Source: Salinimicrobium profundisediminis
Lineage (GTDB): Bacteria > Bacteroidota > Bacteroidia > Flavobacteriales > Flavobacteriaceae
Direction of reading: 5' to 3'
DNA length: 64,000 nt
Assembly: GCF_026241755.1 (NCBI RefSeq)
Contig: NZ_JAPJDA010000002.1
Location: 1 to 64,000, forward strand
The first letter of the stretch is position 1. The number at the start of each line of letters is the position of its first letter. Below, piece by piece: positions 24,378 to 33,339 of this stretch. The position numbers and the translations under genes were made by a program. Under the pieces are notes generated by a model. That model saw only the letters and a program-made list of their open reading frames with translations. It did not search any database and was not told where the DNA came from.

Positions 24378-25829
24378 TTACTTCGCTTTCTTCACCATCT
24401 CGGCAGTCACTTCAGTTTTGTTGTTGCCCCAGTTATTATAAACATAAGTCAGCACATTTGCAACATCCTCATCTGAAATGTTTTGCTTTGGCATTGCACT
24501 ATTATACACATTGCCATTCACTTCAATTTCACCGGTAAGACCAAACTTCACTACTTCAATGGCACGATGAACATCGGCATTAAGATAATCTGAACCTGCA
24601 AGGGGAGGGAAAGCATTTGGGATCCCGTTACCGGTAGCCTGGTGGCAGGCAAGGCAGTTTTGGGTGTAGATTTGTTTTCCCCTTTCCATTTTTTCGGCTA
24701 AAGAAGTATTGGCTACAGGTGCATCTTCAGTTTCTTCTTCGGTAACTTCGGCAGCAGAAACTCCGGGGTTGTAAACTTTCTCTTCGATTTTACCACCATA
24801 GACTTTTTTATTCTCTTCTCCTTCAACTTTAAGGATACCCAGGGCTCCTTTGTTGAAAGCACGAAATATAGAGTGATCAACCAATACAAGGTTTCCGGGT
24901 ACCTCAACTTTGAATTCTACAATAGCGGCACCACCGGCAGGGATAAGAGTAGTTTGAATATTCTCGTTGATCAAAGATCCACCTTCAACATAAACTTTGT
25001 CGAAGATCTCTCCAATCACGTGGAAGGAAGATACCAGGTTAGGGCCACCGTTACCTACAAAGAGACGTACGGTTTCACCAACTTTTGCAGTTAAGGCGTT
25101 GTCACCTGTAAGACCACCAACTTTACCATTGAATACTACATAATCTGCATCTTCATCAACTGCTTTCTGCATGCTGAAAGCCTGTAAACCTCTTTCGCCA
25201 TTCTCACCTTCGGTGTAGAAATCACCCTGCATAACGTAATATTCTTTATCAACCGGCTCAAGACCACCTTCTGGTTCAACAAGAATAAGACCGTACATAC
25301 CATTAGCGATGTGCATCCCAACAGGAGCAGTAGCACAGTGGTATACATATAAACCAGGATTCATGGTTTTAAAAGTAAATACAGCTTCGTGGCCTGGAGC
25401 TACGAAAGAAGATTCGGCACCACCACCAGGTCCTGTTACTGCGTGTAGATCTATGTTGTGTGGCAATTTACTGTCGGGGTGGTTTTTTAAGTGGAATTCA
25501 ACTTCATCTCCAACGCGGGTACGAATAAAGCTTCCGGGAACTGTACCGTCAAAAGTCCAGTACACATAACTTACTCCGTCGCTCATCTCCATTTCTTTTT
25601 CTACTACTTCCATATTAACTATGAGTTTGGTAGCAGCTCTTTTTCCAACAGGTCTTGGCACCATTGGAGGAGCAGTCATTTCGGCTTCGCTCTCTCCATA
25701 TACTTTCATTAGTTCTGGGTTTTCTTTAGCTGCAACTGCTTTATCGCAGGAAGTGAACACCCCTACTACAAGGGCTGCAAGAAAGAAAACGTATACAAGT
25801 TTCTTTTTTGAATGTTTGAAATTTTTCAT
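24378..25829 (-). CDS. nirK: Copper nitrite reductase with C-terminal cytochrome c domain
   Basis: A 483-residue lipoprotein (lipobox VFTSC, C28) that reduces nitrite to nitric oxide. The two cupredoxin domains carry type 1 and type 2 copper ligands in [13 protein letters not shown] and [18 protein letters not shown], and DHSIFRAF in domain 2. A c-type heme domain is fused at the C-terminus (CLACH at 392-396, axial Met about 446 in NSAMPKQ), giving a built-in electron entry. First gene of an operon with the SUMF1-like and SCO genes. A Crp/Fnr dyad precedes it. Confidence 0.95.
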   Translation of the reverse strand: MKNFKHSKKKLVYVFFLAALVVGVFTSCDKAVAAKENPELMKVYGESEAEMTAPPMVPRPVGKRAATKLIVNMEVVEKEMEMSDGVSYVYWTFDGTVPGSFIRTRVGDEVEFHLKNHPDSKLPHNIDLHAVTGPGGGAESSFVAPGHEAVFTFKTMNPGLYVYHCATAPVGMHIANGMYGLILVEPEGGLEPVDKEYYVMQGDFYTEGENGERGLQAFSMQKAVDEDADYVVFNGKVGGLTGDNALTAKVGETVRLFVGNGGPNLVSSFHVIGEIFDKVYVEGGSLINENIQTTLIPAGGAAIVEFKVEVPGNLVLVDHSIFRAFNKGALGILKVEGEENKKVYGGKIEEKVYNPGVSAAEVTEEETEDAPVANTSLAEKMERGKQIYTQNCLACHQATGNGIPNAFPPLAGSDYLNADVHRAIEVVKFGLTGEIEVNGNVYNSAMPKQNISDEDVANVLTYVYNNWGNNKTEVTAEMVKKAK

Positions 25830-25860
25830 GATCAGATGTGTTTAATATTAATTTCAGATA

Positions 25861-25903
25861 CAAATGTCCGATTTAAGCTCTCTCTTTTATATGAGCCTAA
25901 TCA
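25861..25903 (-). promoter_or_regulatory. nirK: nirK promoter with Crp/Fnr dyad
   Basis: ATATGA-GCCTAA-TCATAT (25889-25906; core 25892-25903) is a perfect 6+6 dyad. On the minus strand GACATTTG (25868-25861), a near match to TAnnTTTG, begins exactly 29.5 bp from the dyad centre. Confidence 0.7.
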
Positions 25904-25944
25904 TATATGCCTGAATTTTTTACAAATATATTTCTGATGAAACC

Positions 25945-25987
25945 TGACCGAAATCATATTTACAAGCCAACAATGCCTGTAGTTTTG
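25945..25987 (+). promoter_or_regulatory. cco operon promoter with Crp/Fnr dyad
   Basis: TGA-CCGAAA-TCA (25945-25956), with TAGTTTTG (25980-25987), a perfect TAnnTTTG, starting 29.5 bp from the dyad centre and 19 bp before ccoS. Confidence 0.75.
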
Positions 25988-26005
25988 CCTGATATATAAA
26001 TAGGT

Positions 26006-26194
26006 ATGAGCGTCATCTATTTACTCCTTACAATAAGCATTATTGTGGCGGTATTGTTTTTCGTTGTTTTTATAGTGGCTGTGCGTAACGGCCAGTTTGA
26101 CGATGATTATACCCCATCGGTGCGTATTCTTTTTGAGGATGAGCTTGTAAAAGAGAAATCAACAAAATCGAGTAAAATTAATCAAGACAATTAA
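26006..26194 (+). CDS. ccoS: cbb3 oxidase assembly protein CcoS
   Basis: 62 residues with a single N-terminal membrane helix (IYLLLTISIIVAVLFFVVFIVAV) followed by the conserved NGQFDD motif. CcoS is needed to insert cofactors into the cbb3 oxidase. It leads the operon and is 4 bp from ccoNO. Confidence 0.92.
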   Translation: MSVIYLLLTISIIVAVLFFVVFIVAVRNGQFDDDYTPSVRILFEDELVKEKSTKSSKINQDN

Positions 26195-26198
26195 AAGA

Positions 26199-28391
26199 AT
26201 GGAATTGCAACAGTTCTACTACGACAACAAAATCGTAAAAAAGTTCCTTTATGCTACCCTTTTTTGGGGCGTCATAGGAATGTCAGTCGGGCTTCTTTTG
26301 GCCTTTTTATTCCTTTTCCCCAATTTAACCGATGGCATCTCCTGGTTGAGTTTTGGACGCCTGCGCCCACTGCACACCAACGCGGTGATCTTCGCATTTG
26401 TGGGGAACGCTATTTTTGCCGGGGTATACTACTCTACCCAGCGGCTGCTCAAAGCCCGGATGTATAGTGACATCTTAAGCAGTATCAACTTTTGGGGCTG
26501 GCAATTAATCATTGTTGGCGCTGCCATTACATTGCCCCTGGGCTTTACAAGTTCTAAGGAATACGCCGAACTGGAATGGCCTTTTGACATTGCTATTGCT
26601 GTTGTATGGGTTGTTTTTGGATGGAACCTTATTGCCACGATCTTCAAGAGAAGACAAAGGCATTTATATGTAGCCATCTGGTTCTACATCGCAACCTTTG
26701 TTACCGTAGCAGTACTTCATATTTTCAACAGCCTTGCAATTCCTGTTGGCCTGTTTAAAAGCTACTCGGTATATGCAGGAGTACAGGATGCACTGGTACA
26801 ATGGTGGTACGGTCACAATGCGGTTGCATTTTTCCTTACTACACCATTCCTTGGGCTCATGTACTACTTTGTACCCAAAGCTGCAAACCGCCCGGTGTAC
26901 TCCTATAAATTATCTATAATCCACTTCTGGTCCTTAATATTTATTTACATCTGGGCCGGGCCACATCACTTATTATATTCATCACTACCCGACTGGGCTC
27001 AAAACCTTGGTGTTGCTTTTTCTGTTATGCTGTTGATGCCATCATGGGGTGGTATGATCAACGGACTTTTAACCCTGCGTGGTGCCTGGGACAAAGTTAA
27101 GACAGACCCTGTTTTAAAGTTTTTGGTAGTAGCGATCACCGGATATGGGATGGCCACTTTTGAAGGCCCAATGCTCTCTCTTAAGAACGTAAATGCCATT
27201 GCTCACTTTAGCGACTGGGTAATTGCACACGTACACGTGGGGGCTCTTGCATGGAACGGCTTCTTAACCTTTGGTATGGTGTACTGGCTGGTTCCAAGAA
27301 TGTTCAAGACCAAATTACACTCTATTAAGCTTGCCAACGCCCACTTCTGGACAGGTACTTTGGGTATTATCCTTTACGCACTGCCAATGTATGTTGCAGG
27401 TTTTGTACAGGCTTCAATGTGGAAACAATTTAACCCCGATGGCACCCTTGTCTACGGAAACTTCCTCGAAACCGTGACCGAAATCATGCCTATGTACTGG
27501 TTTAGGGCCATTGGTGGTAGTATGTACATCTTCGGAATGTTCATCCTGTTGTACAATGTTTACAAAACCATTAGAAGCGGTAGTGAAGTAACCGATGAGC
27601 TGGCTGAAGCAGCACCACTACAAAAAATTAGCAATAGAAGACTTGTGGGAGAAGGCTTCCACACCTGGTTGGAGCGCAAGCCGGTGCAACTTACAGTTTT
27701 AGCTACTATCGCGATTCTTATAGGAGGTATTATTCAAATTGTACCAACCCTGCTTGTAAAGTCAAATATTCCCACTATTACCAGTGTTAAGCCTTACACG
27801 CCACTAGAGCTTGAAGGAAGGGATATTTATATAAGAGAAGGTTGTGTATCATGCCACTCACAAATGATTCGCCCTTTTAGGAGTGAAGTAGAACGCTACG
27901 GCGAATTCTCAAAGGCCGGGGAATATGTTTATGACCACCCGTTCTTATGGGGAAGTAAACGTACAGGCCCAGATCTTATGAGAGTTGGAGGCAAGTATTC
28001 AGATAACTGGCACTTTAACCACATGTATGACCCTCAAAGTACCTCATCTGGTTCTATCATGCCCGGTTACAAATGGTTGATCACCAGCAAACATAACCGC
28101 TCTGAAACCGAAGCTAAAATGGAAGCAATGGTACAACTTGGAGTTCCTTATACCGAAGCCGAGATAGCAAACGCCCAGGCTCATATGGAAGAGCAGGCTA
28201 CCAGCATTCAGCAAAACCTTTACAGCGATCCCGATTTTGTTGCCACATATGAGGCAGATAAAAAATATGCTGAAGAGAACGGACTGGAATTTATTGAGAT
28301 GAAAGATAGAGAGATCGTTGCCCTTATCGCCTATATACAGCGATTGGGAACAGATATTAAAGTAGTGAATTCAACAACTTCAACAAACTAA
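26199..28391 (+). CDS. ccoNO: cbb3 cytochrome c oxidase subunits I and II, fused (CcoN-CcoO)
   Basis: 730 residues. The N-terminal part (to about 480) is the heme-copper oxidase catalytic subunit with about 12-13 helices and conserved histidines (LHTNAVIF, WWYGHNAVAFFLTTPFLG, AGPHHLLY, HVHVGALAWNG). The C-terminal part (from about 500) is the CcoO monoheme cytochrome c with one membrane anchor (LTVLATIAILIGGIIQIVP) and CVSCH at 549-553. The fusion is characteristic of Bacteroidota. High-affinity oxygen reduction at the inner membrane. Confidence 0.96.
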   Translation: MELQQFYYDNKIVKKFLYATLFWGVIGMSVGLLLAFLFLFPNLTDGISWLSFGRLRPLHTNAVIFAFVGNAIFAGVYYSTQRLLKARMYSDILSSINFWGWQLIIVGAAITLPLGFTSSKEYAELEWPFDIAIAVVWVVFGWNLIATIFKRRQRHLYVAIWFYIATFVTVAVLHIFNSLAIPVGLFKSYSVYAGVQDALVQWWYGHNAVAFFLTTPFLGLMYYFVPKAANRPVYSYKLSIIHFWSLIFIYIWAGPHHLLYSSLPDWAQNLGVAFSVMLLMPSWGGMINGLLTLRGAWDKVKTDPVLKFLVVAITGYGMATFEGPMLSLKNVNAIAHFSDWVIAHVHVGALAWNGFLTFGMVYWLVPRMFKTKLHSIKLANAHFWTGTLGIILYALPMYVAGFVQASMWKQFNPDGTLVYGNFLETVTEIMPMYWFRAIGGSMYIFGMFILLYNVYKTIRSGSEVTDELAEAAPLQKISNRRLVGEGFHTWLERKPVQLTVLATIAILIGGIIQIVPTLLVKSNIPTITSVKPYTPLELEGRDIYIREGCVSCHSQMIRPFRSEVERYGEFSKAGEYVYDHPFLWGSKRTGPDLMRVGGKYSDNWHFNHMYDPQSTSSGSIMPGYKWLITSKHNRSETEAKMEAMVQLGVPYTEAEIANAQAHMEEQATSIQQNLYSDPDFVATYEADKKYAEENGLEFIEMKDREIVALIAYIQRLGTDIKVVNSTTSTN

Positions 28392-28396
28392 CTGTC

Positions 28397-28582
28397 ATGT
28401 TAAAATTTATAAAAGGACATATGGAGAGCATAGCAGGGATAGAGATCTATCCAATTATTTCCCTACTTATTTTCTTCATCTTTTTTGTAGCACTTTTTTG
28501 GTGGGTCTTCACCGCAAAAAAAGACTACATCCATACTGTAGAACAAATACCATTAGAAACAGATAACGACCAGAACCTATGA
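28397..28582 (+). CDS. ccoQ: cbb3 oxidase CcoQ-like subunit
   Basis: 61 residues with one membrane helix (IYPIISLLIFFIFFVALFWWVFTA) followed by a short cytoplasmic tail. Position between ccoNO and ccoP and the size identify it as CcoQ, which stabilises the complex. It overlaps ccoP by 4 bp. Confidence 0.85.
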   Translation: MLKFIKGHMESIAGIEIYPIISLLIFFIFFVALFWWVFTAKKDYIHTVEQIPLETDNDQNL

Positions 28583-29451
28583 GACAATCCATCCCAGCCT
28601 GGATAAGAATCCCCGTTTTCTTTCTCCTCATTGTAGGAGTTCTAGAATACTTTATAGACTCAGGTGATAATTATGCTTTTATTGAATTTCCACTGCTATC
28701 GGCCGTGCTGGTGGTTATCCTGTTATTCCTTATTGCTGCGGAAGCCATTCTTAATGCAATTGAAAATGTCATGTTTCAGGCGCTTACCCCTGAAGCTAAA
28801 GAGCGATACATGAGAGCTCAACAGGAGCGAATCAAAAAGTATGACTTAAAAAGGATCTACCGTAAACTTGCCGGTACACGCCCAATTTCTGAAGAAAAGG
28901 AGCTGGAGCTGGACCACAACTACGACGGAATTAAAGAACTGGACAATAAGCTCCCGCCATGGTGGCTCTACTCCTTTTACGCCTCTATAGTTTTTGCTGC
29001 AGGTTATCTCGCATATTACCACCTGTGGGATGGAGAAAACCAGGTAGCCGAATTTGAAAAGGAAATGCTGGCTGCTAAAATTCAGGTTGAAGAATACAAA
29101 AAGACAGCCCCCGATCTTGTTAATGCCGAAAACGTGGTTCTCCTAACCGAAGCTGCCGAATTAAAAAAGGGCGAGACAATTTACCAAACCAACTGTATGG
29201 CCTGCCACGCTCCCGACGGAGGTGGTGGAATAGGACCTAACCTTACCGACGAACACTGGATTCTTGGCGGAGGTATCAAAAACGTCTTCCACACAGTTAG
29301 TGAAGGTGGACGTGCAGGTAAAGGAATGATTGCGTGGAAATCTTCACTCAAACCGGCAGAGATCCAACAGGTAGCAAGTTATGTACTTAGCCTCCAGGGA
29401 ACTTCTCCAGCAAATCCAAAAGACGCTGAAGGAGATATCTGGACAGAATAA
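28579..29451 (+). CDS. ccoP: cbb3 oxidase subunit III, CcoP
   Basis: 290 residues. Two N-terminal helices and a further membrane segment (WWLYSFYASIVFAAGYLAYY) precede a periplasmic cytochrome c domain with CMACH at 206-210. Only one heme-binding motif is present, whereas proteobacterial CcoP has two; a single heme is usual in this phylum. It transfers electrons to the CcoO heme. Confidence 0.93.
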   Translation: MRQSIPAWIRIPVFFLLIVGVLEYFIDSGDNYAFIEFPLLSAVLVVILLFLIAAEAILNAIENVMFQALTPEAKERYMRAQQERIKKYDLKRIYRKLAGTRPISEEKELELDHNYDGIKELDNKLPPWWLYSFYASIVFAAGYLAYYHLWDGENQVAEFEKEMLAAKIQVEEYKKTAPDLVNAENVVLLTEAAELKKGETIYQTNCMACHAPDGGGGIGPNLTDEHWILGGGIKNVFHTVSEGGRAGKGMIAWKSSLKPAEIQQVASYVLSLQGTSPANPKDAEGDIWTE

Positions 29452-29478
29452 AATTGAATTAAGAAAAGGAAGCAGGAA

Positions 29479-30897
29479 GTGGAAAGAGAAGAAAATAACT
29501 TTAGGGACAGAATAGGCACAATGAATGCCGAAGGTAAGCGCTCCTGGGTTTACCCCAAGAAACCTGAAGGGAGATTCTATAAGTACCGTACACACTTAAC
29601 CTGGTTCCTGCTCCTTTTTCTTATTGCTTCGCCATTTATACATATAAATGGCCACCAGTTCATGATGTTCAATGTGCTGGAAAGGGAATTTTTCATTTTT
29701 GGGCAGCCATTCTGGCCCCAGGATTTTTATCTTGGGGTTACTGCAATGATCATTGCAGTATTGTTCATCACGCTTTTTACTTCGGCATTTGGGAGGATCT
29801 TTTGCGGCTGGATTTGCCCCCAGACGATATTCATGGAAATGGTATTCCGAAAAATCGAGTACTGGATAGAAGGAGACCGCGGTGCCCAGATGAGGCTGGA
29901 TAAGCAGGAATGGAATGCAGATAAAATAAGAAAGAAAGGCTTTAAATGGTTCCTGTTCTTCCTCATATCATTTGGCATTGCCAATGTTTTCCTGGCATAC
30001 CTCGTGGGAAGCGAAAGGCTGCTTAGATATATTACAGAAGGGCCATTCCAGAACCTGAGCACCTTTATAGCTCTTTTGATCTTCACCGGGGTTTTCTACT
30101 TTATCTTTTCATGGTTTAGAGAACAGGTGTGCACCATTGCGTGCCCTTATGGAAGATTACAGAGTGTACTGCTAGATAAGAAATCTGTAGTTGTTGCTTA
30201 CGATCATAAAAGAGGGGAACGTTCTAAAGGTCGGTCAAAATTCAGAAAAAATGAAGATCGGGCCCAGCTGGGAAAGGGTGATTGTATTGACTGTTCCCAA
30301 TGTGTACATGTTTGCCCTACGGGAATAGATATAAGAAATGGCACACAGCTGGAATGCATCAACTGTACCGCCTGTATTGATGCCTGTGATGCCATGATGG
30401 ATAAAGTAGACCTTCCAAGAGGATTGATAGGTTTTTATTCTGAAGAGAATATTGAGAAAGAGGAAAAATTCAGGTTTAACCCCAGGATGAAAGGTTATGC
30501 TGCCATTCTGTTTGTATTGGTAGGGATTCTCTCGGGCATGTTGTTCTTAAGGACAGATGTTGAAGCCACAGTTTTAAGATTGCCGGGACAATTGTACGAG
30601 ACTCACGATAATAATATTATCAGTAATGTTTACACCTTTAAACTTATCAATAAAACTACAGGCAGTTTTGAAGATGTACATTTTAAACTGATGTCACACA
30701 GGGGAAGTATTGAATCTGTAACCCATGAAAGGATTATAGTTCCTGAAAACGGACTTGCACAGGGAACCTTGTTTATAGAGATCCCGAAGGCTCTTTTAAA
30801 AGATGAAAAAAATAAGGTGGAAATAGGGGTTTACAGCGGGGAGAAATTGATAGAAACCACCAGCACCAATTTTATGGGGCCAAGAAGCTTCAGGTAA
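29479..30897 (+). CDS. ccoG: Cytochrome c oxidase accessory protein CcoG (4Fe-4S)
   Basis: 472 residues with about five to six membrane segments and a ferredoxin-like region with two 4Fe-4S motifs (CIDCSQCVHVCPTG, CINCTACIDACDAMM). A third cysteine set is in CGWICPQTIFME and ACPYGR. Family members reduce copper for cbb3 assembly. The GTG start at 29479 is chosen because MEREENNFRDRIGT resembles the family N-terminus; the alternative is ATG at 29521. A C-terminal Ig-like FixG domain covers residues about 355-470. Confidence 0.93.
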   Translation: MEREENNFRDRIGTMNAEGKRSWVYPKKPEGRFYKYRTHLTWFLLLFLIASPFIHINGHQFMMFNVLEREFFIFGQPFWPQDFYLGVTAMIIAVLFITLFTSAFGRIFCGWICPQTIFMEMVFRKIEYWIEGDRGAQMRLDKQEWNADKIRKKGFKWFLFFLISFGIANVFLAYLVGSERLLRYITEGPFQNLSTFIALLIFTGVFYFIFSWFREQVCTIACPYGRLQSVLLDKKSVVVAYDHKRGERSKGRSKFRKNEDRAQLGKGDCIDCSQCVHVCPTGIDIRNGTQLECINCTACIDACDAMMDKVDLPRGLIGFYSEENIEKEEKFRFNPRMKGYAAILFVLVGILSGMLFLRTDVEATVLRLPGQLYETHDNNIISNVYTFKLINKTTGSFEDVHFKLMSHRGSIESVTHERIIVPENGLAQGTLFIEIPKALLKDEKNKVEIGVYSGEKLIETTSTNFMGPRSFR

Positions 30898-30979
30898 ATA
30901 CGGAATCAATAAAACTGATACTTTAAAATTGAAGTGGCAATAAATGCTTCCGAAGAAAAAGACCTGAAAAAAATACCTG

Positions 30980-30998
30980 TCAAAAATGCCATTTTTGA
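30980..30998 (+). repeat. 19-bp dispersed palindrome, copy 7 (perfect)
   Basis: TCAAAAATG-C-CATTTTTGA, 82 bp after ccoG, inside the cco gene series between ccoG and ccoH. Confidence 0.85.
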
Positions 30999-31166
30999 AG
31001 CGTATACAAGGGCATTATAACGGGGGCAGCAATGAAAAAAGAAACCATTGCTCACTTAACAGAAGAAAAAACAGAGTTACCTGATTTAAATAAAAATCAT
31101 TAAACAGGTAAAAAATAATAGAACCACAGAGAGACGATGTCTCACTGGCAATAACAAATTAAGATC

Positions 31167-31613
31167 ATGAAAATATCCTGGGGCACATCACTGGTACTGG
31201 CTATATTTAGTTTTATAGCGTTTATAATGTTTTTTGTGATTACTATGATCACTGATAAAGCTTACAGCCATGATTTGGTTGTAGAAGAATACTACAAAAA
31301 TGAACTCACATTCCAGGAACAGTTGGATAAGACAAAAAATGCCAGCCTGCTCTCAGAAAATATACAGCTCGAACAAACTTCGGAAGGTCTTGTGATAAAC
31401 TTTCCCCAGGAACTTGAGTTTGCATCCATAAAAGGAAATGTGTTCCTGTACCGGCCGTCAAACAAGCAGCTGGACTCTGAAATTCCTCTTTCATTGTCCT
31501 CACATCAATTGCTCGTACCTGATAGTCGCTTTATAGACGGCCGCTGGAACATCATTATTGACTGGGAATACAAGGGTGAAAAATTCTATTTTAAAGAGGA
31601 TATTCTATATTAA
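31167..31613 (+). CDS. ccoH: FixH/CcoH family protein
   Basis: 148 residues with one N-terminal membrane helix (SLVLAIFSFIAFIMFFVITMIT) and a periplasmic FixH domain. VVEEYYKNELTFQEQLDKTKNA is the typical conserved segment. Involved in assembly of the cbb3 oxidase. Its TAA overlaps the next ATG by one base (TAATG), so the two genes are coupled. Confidence 0.9.
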   Translation: MKISWGTSLVLAIFSFIAFIMFFVITMITDKAYSHDLVVEEYYKNELTFQEQLDKTKNASLLSENIQLEQTSEGLVINFPQELEFASIKGNVFLYRPSNKQLDSEIPLSLSSHQLLVPDSRFIDGRWNIIIDWEYKGEKFYFKEDILY

Positions 31614-32314
31614 TGCTCTACTCTGCCTTTATACTGGGTATTCTTGGTAGTTTCCATTGTATTGGGATGTGTGGGCCTATTGCTTTTATGCTTCCGCTGT
31701 CTCGCGACAATAAGATCCTCAAGCTACTCCAGATTTTTCTTTACCACTTTGGGCGTCTGCTGTCCTATGCTCTTATAGGACTGGTGTTTGGGTTACTGGG
31801 CAAGAGTTTTGACCTTTTTGGAATGCAGCAGCAACTGTCTATTGGTATAGGCGTGCTTATGATCCTGGCTATCCTTCTTCCGTCGGGTATATTAAAAAAG
31901 GTAAATTTCTCCCAGCCGTTGTTCCGGTTTGTAGGCAGGATCAAATCTTCATTGGGTATCGCTCTTAAAAAAAGAACACCCGATACTTTTTTCACCATTG
32001 GGTTTCTTAATGGTCTTCTACCCTGCGGCCTGGTTTACGTGGCTGTCTTTGCTGCACTGGCTGGCGGTGAGATGCTTACAGGAAGCCTTTATATGCTGCT
32101 GTTTGGGCTTGGCACCATCCCGCTAATGACAACAGCAGTATACTTTGGTGGACTTTTGGGAGGAGGGATGAGAAAGAAGGTGCAAAAACTCATTCCGGTT
32201 TTTGTAGTTCTCATGGGCGTACTATTTATTATTAGAGGTATGGGGCTTGGCATTCCTTATTTATCTCCTGCGCCACAAACAGCTGTGGTCAATGCTGCAG
32301 CCAGCTGCCACTAA
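31613..32314 (+). CDS. Sulfite exporter TauE/SafE-like membrane protein (cco-linked)
   Basis: 233 residues with about six membrane segments. LGSFHCIGMCGPIAFMLPL and FLNGLLPCGLVYVAVFAALAGG are the two copies of the family motif with conserved Cys/His, and a late HxC pair ends the protein (AASCH). Members encoded next to ccoH are thought to act in copper handling for the cbb3 oxidase rather than in sulfite export. Last gene of the cco transcript. Confidence 0.88.
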   Translation: MLYSAFILGILGSFHCIGMCGPIAFMLPLSRDNKILKLLQIFLYHFGRLLSYALIGLVFGLLGKSFDLFGMQQQLSIGIGVLMILAILLPSGILKKVNFSQPLFRFVGRIKSSLGIALKKRTPDTFFTIGFLNGLLPCGLVYVAVFAALAGGEMLTGSLYMLLFGLGTIPLMTTAVYFGGLLGGGMRKKVQKLIPVFVVLMGVLFIIRGMGLGIPYLSPAPQTAVVNAAASCH

Positions 32315-32691
32315 AATCTGTTAAGAATTTGTTATTTTCTATTCTTTCGTGGCAATCCATTTTTTAATAAATAGGACATATTCATCCCTGTTTTGATTCC
32401 AAATTCCTAAAATTCTGGTTAAAATTTCTTAATCCCTTGCCAACACATGGCATCTTTTGGAACTTTGGGGGCACATTTTATCGGTGAATATATGAGCATT
32501 ATCAGCTTTTAGACGAGTGCCTGACTTATGCTCAAGATTAACCAGCTCATTAAAAGGTAATTAGGCAAAAGTGAAGGAGAATATAAAAATTTAGAATCAG
32601 GCATTATAAGAATCTTGCTGAAAGCTGACCCACGTCATACTCTACCGCTCATATCTGTGCCATCTTTGTACCATAATTAAAAACAAAAATC
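32315..32691. other. Intergenic stretch with yceI promoter
   Basis: 377 bp without a gene. The right end holds a Crp/Fnr-type promoter; the remainder shows nothing recognisable. Confidence 0.55.
32626..32668 (+). promoter_or_regulatory. yceI/porin promoter with Crp/Fnr dyad
   Basis: TGA-CCCACG-TCA (32626-32637), and 29.5 bp from its centre starts CATCTTTG (32661-32668), a one-mismatch form of TAnnTTTG. Confidence 0.62.
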
Positions 32692-33282
32692 ATGAACACA
32701 AAAAAGAACCTTTGGTTAGTAATTGGAAGCTTTCTGGTAATGGTCTTTTCTGCCAATACAATGGTAGGACAAACCTTTAATGTAAATAGCGGAGCCTCCA
32801 GTTTAAAAGTGGAAGGAACCTCAAACATACATGATTGGGAGTTAAGTGCAAAAGAACTCCAGGGAAGTATAAAGGTTCAAATGGAAGACGGACAACTAGT
32901 GAAACTTGATCAATTACAGTTTGCAGTAGTTGCCGAAAGCCTGAAGAGTGGAAAAGGAGGAATGGACAAAAACACCTATAAGGCTCTTGACACTGATAAA
33001 CACAGAAGAATTACCTACGAATTATCAAGCGTTAAAAACCTTGATTGCACTTCAAAAACCTCATGCAAAGTAACTACTAATGGTGTACTTACCATTGCAG
33101 GAACCAAGAAGAATGTAGAATTGATCTTCGATGCTAAAGTTGCCGGTGATAAAATCACTCTTAGCGGAGACAAAAAGATAAAAATGACCGATTTCAAAGT
33201 GGATCCCCCTACAGCCATGTTTGGAACTATCACCACTGGAGATGAAGTGAACATTAAATTCCAGACCGTTTTTACTAAATAA
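32692..33282 (+). CDS. YceI family periplasmic lipid-binding-like protein
   Basis: 196 residues with a signal peptide cleaved near MVGQT. The YceI beta-barrel is recognised from LKVEGTSNIHDWELSAKELQGS, KNTYKALDTDKHRRITYELSSV and the C-terminal DFKVDPPTAMFGTITTGDEVNIKFQ. The family binds polyisoprenoid-type hydrophobic molecules. A second, more divergent YceI gene follows the porin. The Crp/Fnr-type promoter ties it to the respiration genes. Confidence 0.92.
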   Translation: MNTKKNLWLVIGSFLVMVFSANTMVGQTFNVNSGASSLKVEGTSNIHDWELSAKELQGSIKVQMEDGQLVKLDQLQFAVVAESLKSGKGGMDKNTYKALDTDKHRRITYELSSVKNLDCTSKTSCKVTTNGVLTIAGTKKNVELIFDAKVAGDKITLSGDKKIKMTDFKVDPPTAMFGTITTGDEVNIKFQTVFTK

Positions 33283-33339
33283 CCCTAATTCAACAACAAA
33301 TATTAAAATTCAACTATCAACTTTTTTAATGTATCAAAA

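Noticed and set aside
31032-31103. 23-codon frame between ccoG and ccoH
   Set aside because: Too short and polar with no membrane or motif feature; cannot be separated from chance.
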